Assembly (NCBI GenBank): GCA_021737145.1
Contig: JAIPEN010000006.1
Span: 1-64,000, forward strand
DNA: 64,000 nucleotides
From: Desulfarculaceae bacterium
Lineage (GTDB): Bacteria; Desulfobacterota; Desulfarculia; Desulfarculales; Desulfarculaceae
Reading direction: 5' to 3'
This document shows, piece by piece, positions 24,743 through 33,495 of the stretch (position 1 is its first letter; each line of letters opens with the position of its first letter). A program made the position numbers and the translations under genes. Below the pieces are notes generated by a model that searched no databases, was not told the origin of the DNA, and was given only the letters and a program-made list of their open reading frames with translations.

Positions 24743-27700
24743 ATGGCAGCAGCCAAACAAGTCACCGGAGCGGTGATGGTCGTGGGCGGCGGCATCGCGG
24801 GAATGCAGGCGGCCCTGGACCTGGCCAATTCAGGCTACTACGTTTATTTGGTGGAGAAGAGCCCGGCCATTGGTGGGGTCATGTCCCAGTTGGACAAGAC
24901 CTTTCCCACCAATGACTGTGCAATGTGAATTATCTCCCCTAAACTGGTCGAGGTCGGCCGGCATATCAACATAGAGCTCCTGACCAACTCCGAGGTTCAG
25001 GATATCGACGGGGAAGAGGGCAACTTCACGGTGAAGGTGGCCGAGCACCCCCGTTTTATCGACATGGACAAGTGCATCGCCTGCGGCGCTTGCTACGACA
25101 AGTGCCCCAAGCGCATCCCCAACGAGTACAACGAGGGGCTGGACAAGCGCAAGGCAGCCTACGTGCGCTATGCCCAGGCGGTGCCGCTGAAATATTCCAT
25201 CGACAAGGACAACTGCATTTACTTCCAAAAGGGCAAGTGCAGGGCTTGTCAGAAGTTCTGCCCCACCGGGGCGGTGGACTTCGAGATGGAAGAGCAGCAG
25301 CGCGAGCTTCAGGTGGGTTCGGTGATCATCAGCGCGGGCTTCCGCCCCTTTGATCCCAGCCCCTACGTCCAGTACGCCTACGCCAATTTCCCGAACGTGG
25401 TCACGGCCCTGGAGTTCGAGCGCATCCTGGCCGCCTCCGGCCCCTGGCTGGGCCACCTGGTGCGGCCCAGCGACGAGGCCGAGCCCAAAAAGGTCGCCTG
25501 GATCCAGTGCGTGGGCTCCCGCGACATCAACTCCTGCGACCATCCCTACTGCTCGGCGGTGTGCTGCATGTACGCCATCAAGGAGGCGGTGATCGCCAAG
25601 GAGCACTCCAAGGAAAACTTGGACGCGGCCATCTTCTATATGGATATGCGCACCTTTGGCAAGGACTTCGAGCGCTACTACGACAATGCCAAGGAAGACG
25701 GAGTGCGCTTCATCCGCAGCCGCATCCACTCCATCAACCAGCTCGCAGACAAGTCCCTGCAGATCGAGTACGCCACCGAGGACGGGCGGGCCATGTTGGA
25801 AGAGTTCGACATGGTGGTGCTCAGCCAGGGCCTGGAAATTTCGCCCGAGACTGCGGCCATGTGCCGCCAGCTGGGCCTGGAGCTCAACTCCTCCAGCTTC
25901 ATCGACACCGCTTCGTTCACCCCGGTGGCTTCCAGCCGCCCGGGGGTCTATGTCTGCGGCGCCCTGGCCGGGCCCAAGGACATCCCGCTGAGCGTCATGG
26001 AGGCCTCGGCCGCGGCCTGCGCCGCCGCCGGCAACCTCTCCAGCGCCCGCGGCAGCATGACCAAGGAGCAGGTGATCCCCGAACAGCGCGCGGTGGCCGG
26101 CGACCAGCCCAAGGTGGGCGTGTTCGTCTGTTCCTGCGGCATCAACATCGCCGGGGTGGTGAACGTGGACGAGGTGGCCGAATACGCCAAGACCTTGCCC
26201 TACGTCTCCTACGTGGAAAACAACCTGTTCACCTGCTCCCAGGACACCCAGGACAAGATGGCCGAGGTGATCGACGAGCAGGGCCTGAACCGGGTGGTGG
26301 TGGCGGCCTGCACCCCGCGCACCCACGAGCCCCTGTTCCAGGAGACCATGGTGGGGGCCGGCCTGAACAAGTATTTGTTCGAGATGGCCAACATCCGCAA
26401 CCAGGACTCCTGGGTGCACTCGGATCAGCCCGAGATGGCCACCGAGAAGGCCAAGGACCTGGTGCGCATGGCGGTGGCCAAGGCCGCCCTGCTCAGCCCC
26501 TTGCAAGAGGTGCAGCTTGAGGTAGACCCCGGGGCCATGGTCATCGGCGGCGGCCTGGCCGGCATGAACGCGGCCCTGGAGCTGGCCAAGCAGGGCTACT
26601 CCTGCCATCTGGTGGAGCGCGACAACGCCCTGGGCGGCAACGCCCGCTCCCTGCGGGCCACGGCCAAGGGCGAGGACGTCGCCTCCTACCTGGTGGAGCT
26701 CTCCCAGAAGGTGGAGGAGGAGCCCCTGATCACCACCCACCTGGGCACGGTCATCAAGGACGTGGACGGATTCGTGGGCAACTTCAAGACCACCCTGGCC
26801 GGCGACAGCGGCGAAGAGGTGGTGGAGCACGGCGTGGCGGTCATCGCCACCGGCGCCTCCGAGTACAAGCCCAATGAATACGCCTACGGCAGCCATCCCA
26901 AGGTGATGACCCACCTGGAGATCGACGACGGGTTGGTCTCGGGCGAGGTGGACCCCAAGCAGGTGAACTCACTGGTGCTCATCCAGTGCGTTGGCTCCCG
27001 CGAGCCGGAGCGGCCCTACTGCTCCAAGGTGTGCTGCACCCACTCGGTGGAAACCGCGCTGCACTTCAAGGAAGAGAACCCCGAGTGCCAGGTGGTGATC
27101 CTCTACCGCGACATCCGCACCTTTGGAGAGCGCGAGCTCCTGTACAAGGAGGCCCGGTCCAAGGGCGTGTTGTTCGTGCGCTACGACGTGGACCAGAAGC
27201 CGGTGGTGGAAGCCGACGGCGAGGGCCTCAAGGTCACGGTGCGCGATCACATCCTGGGCCGCGATCTTCTGATAGACGCGGACATGGTCGGCCTGGCCAC
27301 GGCCATCACCAGCCACAAGGCCACGGACCTGGCCCAGATGTTCAAGGTGTCCATGGACGAGGACGGCTGGTTCCTGGAGGCCCACCAGAAACTCAGGCCG
27401 GTGGACTTCGCCACCGACGGCGTGTTCATGGCCGGGCTGTGTCACTATCCCAAGCCCATCGAAGAGGCGGTGGCCCAGGCCCAGGCGGCCGTGGCCCGCG
27501 CGGTAACGGTGCTTTCCTCCAAGGAAATGATGCTGCCGGGCACCGTGGCCGTCATCGATCAGAGCAAGTGCGTGGGCTGTGGGGTGTGCTGGACGGTGTG
27601 CCCCTACCAGGCCATAGACGAGGACGAGAACGGTCTGGCCGTGGTCAACGAGGCCCTGTGCAAAGGCTGTGGCACCTGCGTGGCTTCCTGCCGCTCTGGC

Positions 27701-27760
27701 GCTCCCAACCTGCGCGGCTTCACCAACCAGGGCGTCATGGCCCAGATCATGGCTCTGTAG
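24743..27760 (+). CDS. hdrA: HdrA-type selenoprotein (double-module heterodisulfide reductase subunit A, Sec at residue 62)
   Basis: Read through an in-frame TGA at 24926-24928 as selenocysteine, the protein has 1005 aa. GGAGAAG precedes ATG 24743. Residues 10-60 hold the FAD site (GGGIAGMQAALDLA). FPTNDCAM-U62-IISPKLVEVG matches the HdrA motif in which the second residue after AM is Cys or, in some methanogens and deltaproteobacteria, Sec. A ferredoxin insert follows: C111-x2-C114-x2-C117-x3-C121. Near 596 a second FAD module begins (GGGLAGMNAALELA), and two [4Fe-4S] sites lie near 942-990. HdrA is the flavin-bifurcating core of Hdr complexes. It heads a co-oriented cluster; mvhD follows after 21 bp. 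The frame continues cleanly after TGA, so a frameshift is not needed to explain it. Confidence 0.9.
24944..24961 (+). promoter_or_regulatory. Candidate SECIS hairpin for hdrA
   Basis: CTGGTC (24944-24949) and GGCCGG (24956-24961) form a 6-bp stem with G-U pairs around loop GAGGTC, whose first base is 22 nt after the TGA. Distance and G-containing loop agree with bacterial SECIS elements inside the coding region. It is weaker than the other two in the cluster. Confidence 0.55.
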
Positions 27761-27781
27761 CAGATAGGACGGTACGGTTCC

Positions 27782-28222
27782 ATGAGCGATAATTCCCAGT
27801 ATCAACCACGCATAGCGGCGTTCCTATGCAACTGGTGCTCCTACGGCGCGGCCGACCTGGCCGGGGTGAGCCGGTTGCAGTACCCGCCCAACATTCACGT
27901 GATCCGCATTCCCTGCACCGGCCGCATGAGCCCCAAGTTCATCTTGCAGGCCTTCAGGCAGGGAGTGGACGGAGTGTGGGTCTCCGGCTGACATCCGGGC
28001 GATTGCCACTATATTGCTGGCAACCTCTTCGCCCGACGGCGGTTCGCCGTTATGAAAAGCCTCCTGGAGTACGTTGGCATTGAACCCGGTCGGCTGCATT
28101 TCAGCTGGATCTCCTCGGCCGAGGCCACCAAGTTCCAAGAAACGGTGGTCGAGGTCACCGAGTCGGTCAAGGCTCTGGGCCCTGCCAAACACATGATCAA
28201 AGACATCCGGAAGGTGGCCTGA
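27782..28222 (+). CDS. mvhD: MvhD/FlxD-type iron-sulfur selenoprotein (Sec at residue 70)
   Basis: 146 aa when the in-frame TGA at 27989-27991 is read as Sec. The motif SG-U70-HPGDCHY corresponds to the GGCHxGDCHY motif of MvhD, where the U position is Cys; Sec-containing relatives (VhuD) are known in methanogens. Other ligand candidates are C16 and C19 (CNWC), C45 and C75. MvhD carries a [2Fe-2S] cluster and passes electrons from a hydrogenase or Flx/Fdh module to HdrA. The second half (77 codons) stays in frame to the stop, which overlaps the next ATG (TGATG). Neighbours confirm the role. Confidence 0.9.
27996..28035 (+). promoter_or_regulatory. SECIS hairpin for mvhD
   Basis: A two-part stem starts 5 nt after the TGA: CGGGCGA (27996-28002) with TCGCCCG (28029-28035), then TTGCCA (28003-28008) with TGGCAA (28018-28023). 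A 5-nt bulge lies on the 3' side and the apical loop is 9 nt. Thirteen perfect pairs immediately downstream of the TGA are strong support for selenocysteine insertion. Confidence 0.8.
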
Positions 28223-29184
28223 TGGAAGCGGTGGCTCAGAAGATAAGAGAGACCGCGGCCAAACTCCTGAGCGAAGGCAAGGTGGATTGCGTCATCGGCT
28301 ATGCCCAGGGCACCGTGCCCATGCGCGACTACCCTTACTTCGCCTACACCCCAGAGGAAGCCCAGAATCTCACTTGGTCGCCCTTTTGCTGTAACAACTT
28401 GGCCAACTTCCTGATCCGCCGCCCCAAGGGCGAGATCGGCAAGGTGGCCATCGTGGCCCAGGGTTGCGTGAGCCGCAGCATCGTGGGCCTTATCAAGGAA
28501 AACCAGATCGCCCGCGAGGATGTCTACATCCTGGGCGTGCCCAGCCCGGGCATGGTGGACCGCCGCAAGGTGCAGGATCGGTTTCCGCTCAAGACCATCA
28601 CCGAGGTGACGGTGGACGGCGAGGATCTGGTCGTCAAGGGCAAGGACTTCGAGGAGCGGATTCCCCAAAAGGAAGTGCGCCGCGACAACTGCTACACCTG
28701 CGTGCAGCGCAACCCGGTCATCGTCGACGAGATGATGGGCGAGGAAGGGCCCTCCGACTGGGGCGGCAACATCGACGCGGTGGCCGCGCCCTGGGAGAAG
28801 CTGGAGCCCGGCGAGCGCTGGGAGGCCTTCATCGATGAGGTCGACTCCTGCATCCGCTGCTACGCCTGCCGGGACGCCTGCCCCCTGTGCTACTGTCACG
28901 TGTGCTTCGTGGACGAGGCCATGCCCCAGTGGTGCGGCAAGACCCAGGACGAGGCCGATGTGGCCACCTTCCATATCCTGAGGGCCTTCCACTGCGCCGG
29001 CCGCTGCACCGACTGCGGCGCCTGCGAAAGCGCCTGCCCCCAGGGCATCAAGGTGCGCCGCTTCACCAGCAAGATCGAAAAGGACATCCGCGAGCTCTAC
29101 GATTACTCGCCGGGCATGGACCTGGAAGCGACGCCGCCACTTAGCGTCTATCGGCCCAACGATCCCCAGGAATTCATCAAGTAG
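28222..29184 (+). CDS. FdhB/FrhB-like iron-sulfur flavoprotein-type subunit with two [4Fe-4S] sites
   Basis: 320 aa. The N-terminal ~170 residues resemble the F420-dehydrogenase/FrhB N-terminal fold (WSPFCCNNLANFLIRRPKGE, VAIVAQGCVSRSIVGLIKEN). The C-terminal part has a dense ferredoxin-like region: CIRCYACRDACPLCYCHVC near 216-234 and GRCTDCGACESACPQG near 262-277. ATG overlaps the mvhD stop, so translation is coupled. It likely relays electrons between the Flx pair and HdrA-MvhD. F420 use is doubtful in this type of organism; related proteins in sulfate reducers have no assigned donor. Confidence 0.72.
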   Translation: MEAVAQKIRETAAKLLSEGKVDCVIGYAQGTVPMRDYPYFAYTPEEAQNLTWSPFCCNNLANFLIRRPKGEIGKVAIVAQGCVSRSIVGLIKENQIAREDVYILGVPSPGMVDRRKVQDRFPLKTITEVTVDGEDLVVKGKDFEERIPQKEVRRDNCYTCVQRNPVIVDEMMGEEGPSDWGGNIDAVAAPWEKLEPGERWEAFIDEVDSCIRCYACRDACPLCYCHVCFVDEAMPQWCGKTQDEADVATFHILRAFHCAGRCTDCGACESACPQGIKVRRFTSKIEKDIRELYDYSPGMDLEATPPLSVYRPNDPQEFIK

Positions 29185-29195
29185 GAAGGCTAGCC

Positions 29196-30224
29196 ATGGC
29201 TGACAAGATACTGGCCAAAGACAAGCTGGGCGACTTCCTGGGCAAACTGCAGGCCGACTACGAGGTCTACGCGCCCCAGGAGGTGGAAGGAAAGCCCCAG
29301 TGGGCTCCGGTGGAGGAGAGCGACAAGGTCCTGTGGGACTTCTCCAACACCCACACGAGCCCCAAGGACTTTTTCTTCCCCCAGACCGAAATCATGATGC
29401 GCTTCAAGAACGTCCAGGACCATGAGAACGGCATGGTCATGGAGGCCGAGCCTCCCCTGGCCAACAAGCGCCTGCTCTTCAACATCCGTCCCTGCGATGC
29501 CAAGGCCTTCCAGGTGTTGGACCTGATCTTCGTGCAGGACGAGATGACCAACGACCTGTTCTGGAAGGACAAGCGGGACAAGACCACCCTGGTGGGCCTG
29601 GCCTGCTCCGATCCCTGCCCCAGCTGCTTCTGCACCTCCATGAACTGCGGCCCCGCTTCCACCACCGGCCTGGACGCCCTGGTGTTCGACCTGGGCGACA
29701 AGCTTTTGGTGCGCGCCCTGACCGAAAAGGGCGAGGCCGTGGCCGAGGGCCTGGACGACGCCGCCGAGGCCGACCAGGCCGCCGCCGAGGAGCAGACCAA
29801 GGCCGCCGAGGCCCAGATAAGCTCCAGCGTGGGCATGGACAAGGTAAACGAGCGCTCGGTGATGGAGCTCTACGAGGCCGGCATGTGGGACCGGGTGTAC
29901 GAGAACTGCCTCAACTGCGGCACCTGCACCTACGTCTGCCCCACCTGCCACTGCTTCGACATCCAGGACGAGACCCAGGGCGAGTCCGGACGCCGGGTGC
30001 GCAACTGGGACAACTGCATGAGCTGGCTGTTCACCATGCACGGCACCGGGCACAACCCCCGGGGCGCCAAAAAGGATCGGGTGCGCCAGCGCTTCATGCA
30101 CAAGTTCAAATACATCCCGGTCAAGCGCGACGGCGAGATCGGCTGCGTTGGTTGCGGGCGCTGCGTGCTGCTGTGCCCGGTTAACATCGACGTGCGCCGC
30201 GTCGTCAACGACATGAACGCTTAG
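29196..30224 (+). CDS. flxB: FlxB-like 4Fe-4S dicluster beta subunit (sulfhydrogenase-beta / AsrA family)
   Basis: 342 aa. The N-terminal part contains NIRPCDAKAFQVLDLIF and a Cys-rich ACSDPCPSCFCTSMNC segment typical of the hydrogenase-beta/AsrA family. An acidic Ala-Glu-rich insert lies near 180-205. Two [4Fe-4S] motifs follow: CLNCGTCTYVCPTCHC near 234-249 and CVGCGRCVLLCPVN near 318-331. In FlxABCD-Hdr complexes this subunit joins the NAD-linked FlxA to the FlxD/MvhD-HdrA core. 11 bp separate it from the gene upstream and 18 bp from flxA. Confidence 0.82.
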   Translation: MADKILAKDKLGDFLGKLQADYEVYAPQEVEGKPQWAPVEESDKVLWDFSNTHTSPKDFFFPQTEIMMRFKNVQDHENGMVMEAEPPLANKRLLFNIRPCDAKAFQVLDLIFVQDEMTNDLFWKDKRDKTTLVGLACSDPCPSCFCTSMNCGPASTTGLDALVFDLGDKLLVRALTEKGEAVAEGLDDAAEADQAAAEEQTKAAEAQISSSVGMDKVNERSVMELYEAGMWDRVYENCLNCGTCTYVCPTCHCFDIQDETQGESGRRVRNWDNCMSWLFTMHGTGHNPRGAKKDRVRQRFMHKFKYIPVKRDGEIGCVGCGRCVLLCPVNIDVRRVVNDMNA

Positions 30225-30242
30225 CGCAAAGGCCAATTAGCT

Positions 30243-31082
30243 ATGCGAAACACTTACGTACCCTATCCGGTCCGCATAAAGAAGGCCGAGGTGGCCACCG
30301 AGGACAAGCAGCTGAAGACCTTCCTCCTGGAGTTCATCAATGAGCAGGAGGGCGAGGACTTCAACTACATCCCCGGCCAGTTCGCCGAGCTGAGCGTTTC
30401 GGGCTACGGCGAGATCCCCATCGGAATCGCCTCCAGCCCCACCGAGGGCAACGACCTTCTTTTCACGGTGAACAAGGTGGGCAGCGTTTCCACCCAACTG
30501 CACAACATGAACGAGGGCGACATCATGGGCGTCAGGGGGCCGCTGGGCAACAGCTATCCCCTGAGCGAGATGGAGGGCAAGAACATCGTCATCGTGGCCG
30601 GCGGCTTCGCGGTGACCACCCTGCGCTCCACCATGATCTGGCTGCTTGATCCGGCCAACCGCTCCAAGTACGGCGATATCACCTTTATCTACGGCGCGCG
30701 CACCCCCGGCCTGCTGCTCTACGAAGAAGAGTGGCGCCAGTGGCGGGAGAGCGGCCAGGCCAACGTAAACATCACCATCGACCGCGAGGCCGAGGGATGG
30801 GACGGCCTGGTGGGCTTCGTGCCCACGGTGTGCGAGGAGGTGGCCCCCAAGCCGGACAACGCGGTGGCCCTGATCTGCGGGCCTCCGGTGATGATCCGCT
30901 TCACCCAGCCGGTGTTCGACAAGCTGGGCTGGCAGCCCGAGCAGATCGTGATGAGCCTGGAAAACCGCATGAAGTGCGGTATCGGCATCTGCGGCCGCTG
31001 CAACGTGGGGCCGGAGTATGTGTGCAAGGACGGGCCGGTGTTCACCAAGGCCCACCTGGATCAGCTTCCCAAAGAATACTAG
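30243..31082 (+). CDS. flxA: FlxA-like FAD/NAD(P)-binding oxidoreductase subunit
   Basis: 279 aa, sulfhydrogenase-gamma/dihydroorotate-dehydrogenase-electron-transfer family. FAD-binding PGQFAELSVSGYGEIPIGI near 46-64, nucleotide-binding IVIVAGGFAVTTLRS and CGPPVMI near the pyridine-nucleotide site. A C-terminal [2Fe-2S]-type set is MKCGIGICGRCNVG followed by VC. It should oxidise NADH or NADPH, or reduce NAD(P)+, at the outer end of the cluster's electron chain. After it comes a GC-rich hairpin, so it may end the first transcript section. Confidence 0.85.
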   Translation: MRNTYVPYPVRIKKAEVATEDKQLKTFLLEFINEQEGEDFNYIPGQFAELSVSGYGEIPIGIASSPTEGNDLLFTVNKVGSVSTQLHNMNEGDIMGVRGPLGNSYPLSEMEGKNIVIVAGGFAVTTLRSTMIWLLDPANRSKYGDITFIYGARTPGLLLYEEEWRQWRESGQANVNITIDREAEGWDGLVGFVPTVCEEVAPKPDNAVALICGPPVMIRFTQPVFDKLGWQPEQIVMSLENRMKCGIGICGRCNVGPEYVCKDGPVFTKAHLDQLPKEY

Positions 31083-31091
31083 GAGACAGAT

Positions 31092-31134
31092 TCCCGGCCC
31101 GGAGTATCGATAATTATTTGCTTCCGGGCCGGGA
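31092..31134 (+). terminator. Strong GC hairpin after flxA
   Basis: Perfect 12-bp stem TCCCGGCCCGGA (31092-31103) / TCCGGGCCGGGA (31123-31134) with a 19-nt AT-rich loop, 10 nt after the flxA stop. There is no T-run beyond it, so it may be an attenuator-like or mRNA-protecting structure instead of a full stop. Confidence 0.45.
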
Positions 31135-31169
31135 TTGATATAGGTTAACAATGAATGAATGTCCAGCCT

Positions 31170-31255
31170 CGGGGTAAGCTATAGGTTACCGGGCTGACAA
31201 CCCAGCACAAGCAGCGGGCGGGACGATAGCCGAGCGAACGGCTTCCCTGCCCGGT
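31170..31255 (+). promoter_or_regulatory. Structured leader before the third selenoprotein gene
   Basis: Two consecutive hairpins are visible. One has outer CAGCC/GGCTG and inner GGTAA/TTACC arms (about 31170-31205). The other has CGGGC/GCCCG outer and AGCCG/CGGCT inner arms (about 31218-31255). They lie just before the ribosome site at 31261. I do not recognise a known riboswitch. Confidence 0.4.
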
Positions 31256-31273
31256 CATCTGGGGAGAGGACGA

Positions 31274-32596
31274 ATGAGCCAAGAGCCGATCAAACTGGGC
31301 AAACGCGAGTCCAAGCTGCGCGTGGACCCCAAATGGGCCGATGTGTGCCTCACCTGCGGCACCTGCGCCGGCGGCTGTCCCGTCACCGGCGTGGACGGCA
31401 TGGACCCCCGCAAGGCGGTGCGCATGGCCGCCCTGGGGCTTGACGACGAACTGATCAACTCCCGCTTCCCCTGGGTCTGCACCCTGTGCGGGCGCTGCGA
31501 ACGCGCCTGTCCCATGGGGGTGGAGATTCTGGCCATGATGCGCAAGGCCCGCGGCCTGCGCGAGCGGGACAAGGTGCCCGGACCCATCCACAAGGGCACC
31601 ATGATGTCCATGGAGCGGGGCAACAACCTGGGCATCCCTTATGACGACTGGCTTTTCCTGCTGGCCGACATGTCCAAGGAGATGGAGGACGAGGGCTTCC
31701 CCGGCTTCTACGTCCCCGTGGACAAGGTGGGCGCCAGGGTGATCTCCACGGTGAACTCCAAGGAGCCCTTCGGCGAGCCGGACGACATGAAGTTCTGGTG
31801 GAAGATCTACTACGCGGCTCACGAGAGCTGGACCGTTTCCAGTGAGAACTGGGAAGGGGTGACCTGGGGCCTGTTCGGCGGGGACGACGAGTCCATGAAG
31901 GAGCAGGCGCGGCGGGTGCTGGAGAACGGCCGCAAGGTGAAAGCCGAGGTGCTTCTCCTACCCGAGTGAGGCCACGCATACTTCGGGACTAGGCTTAGTC
32001 TCCAAAAGTGGTTCCCCGAGGCCTTCGAAGAGTTCAAGGTCATGAACGTCTTCGAGTTGATGATGGAATATATCAAGGAGGGCCGGGTCAAGATCGACCG
32101 CGAGAAGTTCGCGGGCAAGCTGGCCACGGTGCATGACCCCTGCAACTACGGCCGCAAGAGCGAAAAGACCTTCGGCCACGGCTATTACGACGAGATCCGC
32201 TGGATCACCGACCAGATCTGCGACACCTGGGTGGACACCTATCCCACCCGGGAGAACAACTTCTGCTGCGGAGCCGGCGGCGGCGCCTGGGCCATGCCCT
32301 ACACCAACGAGCGCCTCTACTACGGCCGCAAGAAGGCCGAGCAGATCGCGGACACCGGGGCCGAGATCGTGGTGGCCCCTTGCCACAACTGCCGTGACCA
32401 GATCATGAAGGGCCTGACCAAGGATTTCGATCTGGACATAGAGACCTTCTACCTCTGGGAGCTGCTGGCTGAAAGCATTATAGTGGAGCCCTGGAACGAG
32501 GAAGAGGTCGAGAAGGCCCACAAGGAGTCCGAGGAGCAGTGGGAGCGCTTCGGCGTCGAACTCGAGGACGAGGACGAATGGACGCCCCCCGAATAG
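31274..32596 (+). CDS. HdrC-HdrB-like (HdrD-type) iron-sulfur selenoprotein with two CCG domains (Sec at residue 232)
   Basis: 440 aa when the in-frame TGA at 31967-31969 is read as Sec. The N-terminal HdrC-like part has C25-x2-C28-x2-C31-x3-C35 and C79-x2-C82-x2-C85-x3-C89. The first CCG domain ends in LLLPE-U232-GHAYFGTR; relatives read PECGHAY, so Sec replaces a cluster Cys. The second CCG domain keeps its Cys (DPCN, CCGAGGG, PCHNC). CCG domains of HdrB/HdrD hold non-cubane [4Fe-4S] clusters that reduce disulfides. GGGGAGAGG precedes the ATG. It ends the cluster, with a terminator 24 bp on, and would be the thiol/disulfide-side reductase. The natural disulfide (for example DsrC) is inference. 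Confidence 0.88.
31972..32011 (+). promoter_or_regulatory. SECIS hairpin for the HdrD-type selenoprotein gene
   Basis: GGGACTA (31985-31991) and TAGTCTC (31996-32002) form a 7-bp stem with tetraloop GGCT that starts 23 nt after the TGA. CCAC (31972-31975) and GTGG (32008-32011) add a lower stem. This is the classic bacterial SECIS geometry with a G in the apical loop. Confidence 0.8.
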
Positions 32597-32619
32597 GCTG
32601 CTAAAGCATAGAGACCCCC

Positions 32620-32656
32620 AGGGGCCGCCTCGCACGGGGCGGCCCCTGTTATTTTT
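32620..32656 (+). terminator. Terminator of the hdr-flx cluster
   Basis: Perfect 10-bp stem AGGGGCCGCC (32620-32629) / GGCGGCCCCT (32638-32647) followed by TGTTATTTTT, 24 bp after the selenoprotein stop codon. Confidence 0.88.
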
Positions 32657-32667
32657 CGGACAGAGGC

Positions 32668-33186
32668 ATGGCCGAGATAAAATCAGCTCTGGAGATCGCC
32701 CTGGAGAGGGCCGCCGCCCTGGGCGCGGGCGAAGACGACAGCCGCCGCGAGGCCCGGGAAAAGGGCCGCGCCCTGGCCCGCCGCCTGTTGGAGGGCGAGG
32801 CAGAGCCCGATGACCTGGCCGGGCTGCAGGCCGGGGCGGCCCGCCTGGGAGCGGCCGGGGCCTTGCTGGAGGCCCTGGGCGGGCGGCAGCCAGCTGCCCT
32901 GGAGGGGCTCAAGGCGCTGGCCGTGGGCACCCCGGCGGTCGCCGTTTGCGAGGAAGTGGCCGCGGCCCTGGAAGAGCGCGCCGCAGCCCAAGACGCGCTG
33001 CACCAGCAGCTGGCCCAAGAGATGGCCGCGGACCTGGCCGCCCTGGGCGCCGGGGGCCCGGCAATGCGGCCCAACCCGGCGGCCCATCCGGAGTACGCCG
33101 CCCGGGCGGAAGATGCCCTGGCCGGGGCCGAGAAGGGCCTCCAGGCGGCCGGAGAGCGCTACCAGGAGGCGCTGGGGCAAGGGTAG
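32668..33186 (+). CDS. Ala-rich helical protein, DUF6657-like
   Basis: 172 aa, strongly Ala/Glu/Leu-rich and predicted almost all helical. The start MAEIKSALEIALERAAALG resembles a small conserved family of unknown function found in Deltaproteobacteria (DUF6657-like, from memory). No Cys motif, membrane segment or signal is seen. It begins 12 bp after the terminator of the selenoprotein cluster and is not likely cotranscribed. Confidence 0.6.
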   Translation: MAEIKSALEIALERAAALGAGEDDSRREAREKGRALARRLLEGEAEPDDLAGLQAGAARLGAAGALLEALGGRQPAALEGLKALAVGTPAVAVCEEVAAALEERAAAQDALHQQLAQEMAADLAALGAGGPAMRPNPAAHPEYAARAEDALAGAEKGLQAAGERYQEALGQG

Positions 33187-33495
33187 GGCCGCCGCCCCCG
33201 CGCAGGATGCCGCAATGCAAGCAGTGCGGACGCTGCCGCCGGGCGGAGGTCTGGCCCTCGGCGCTTCCCGAACATCGCCGCGATTCGGCTGAGTTGATGC
33301 GACGGCTGAAAAGCTCTAATTCCGCGATCAGACAACGCCACGATTAGCGTCCTTGTTTAAGGTACAATTGGTCAGCATGGTTCCGCCGCTGCGGATACCA
33401 GCCCCCCTGCCTTTTCAAAGACCGCCCCAGTCCCTGACCGCGCGAGCCGGGAAGGGCGCCCCGACGCTATGCCATGCAGGTAAAGGAGTTGTAAA
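33187..33495. other. Gene-free stretch
   Basis: 309 bp between the helical protein and the carboxymuconolactone-decarboxylase-type gene. Nothing convincing was seen: no terminator with a T-run and no clear promoter. Confidence 0.3.

Noticed and set aside
24830-26914. 694-codon minus-strand open frame
   Set aside because: It is antisense to hdrA and rich in His, Leu and Val as expected for a shadow of a GC-rich gene; no family features.
24743-32596. hdrA, mvhD and the HdrD-like gene as frameshifted or nonsense pseudogenes
   Set aside because: In each case a single TGA sits at a conserved Cys position, the same frame continues with full homology, and a hairpin follows at SECIS distance. Three chance nonsense mutations of this kind in one cluster are very unlikely.
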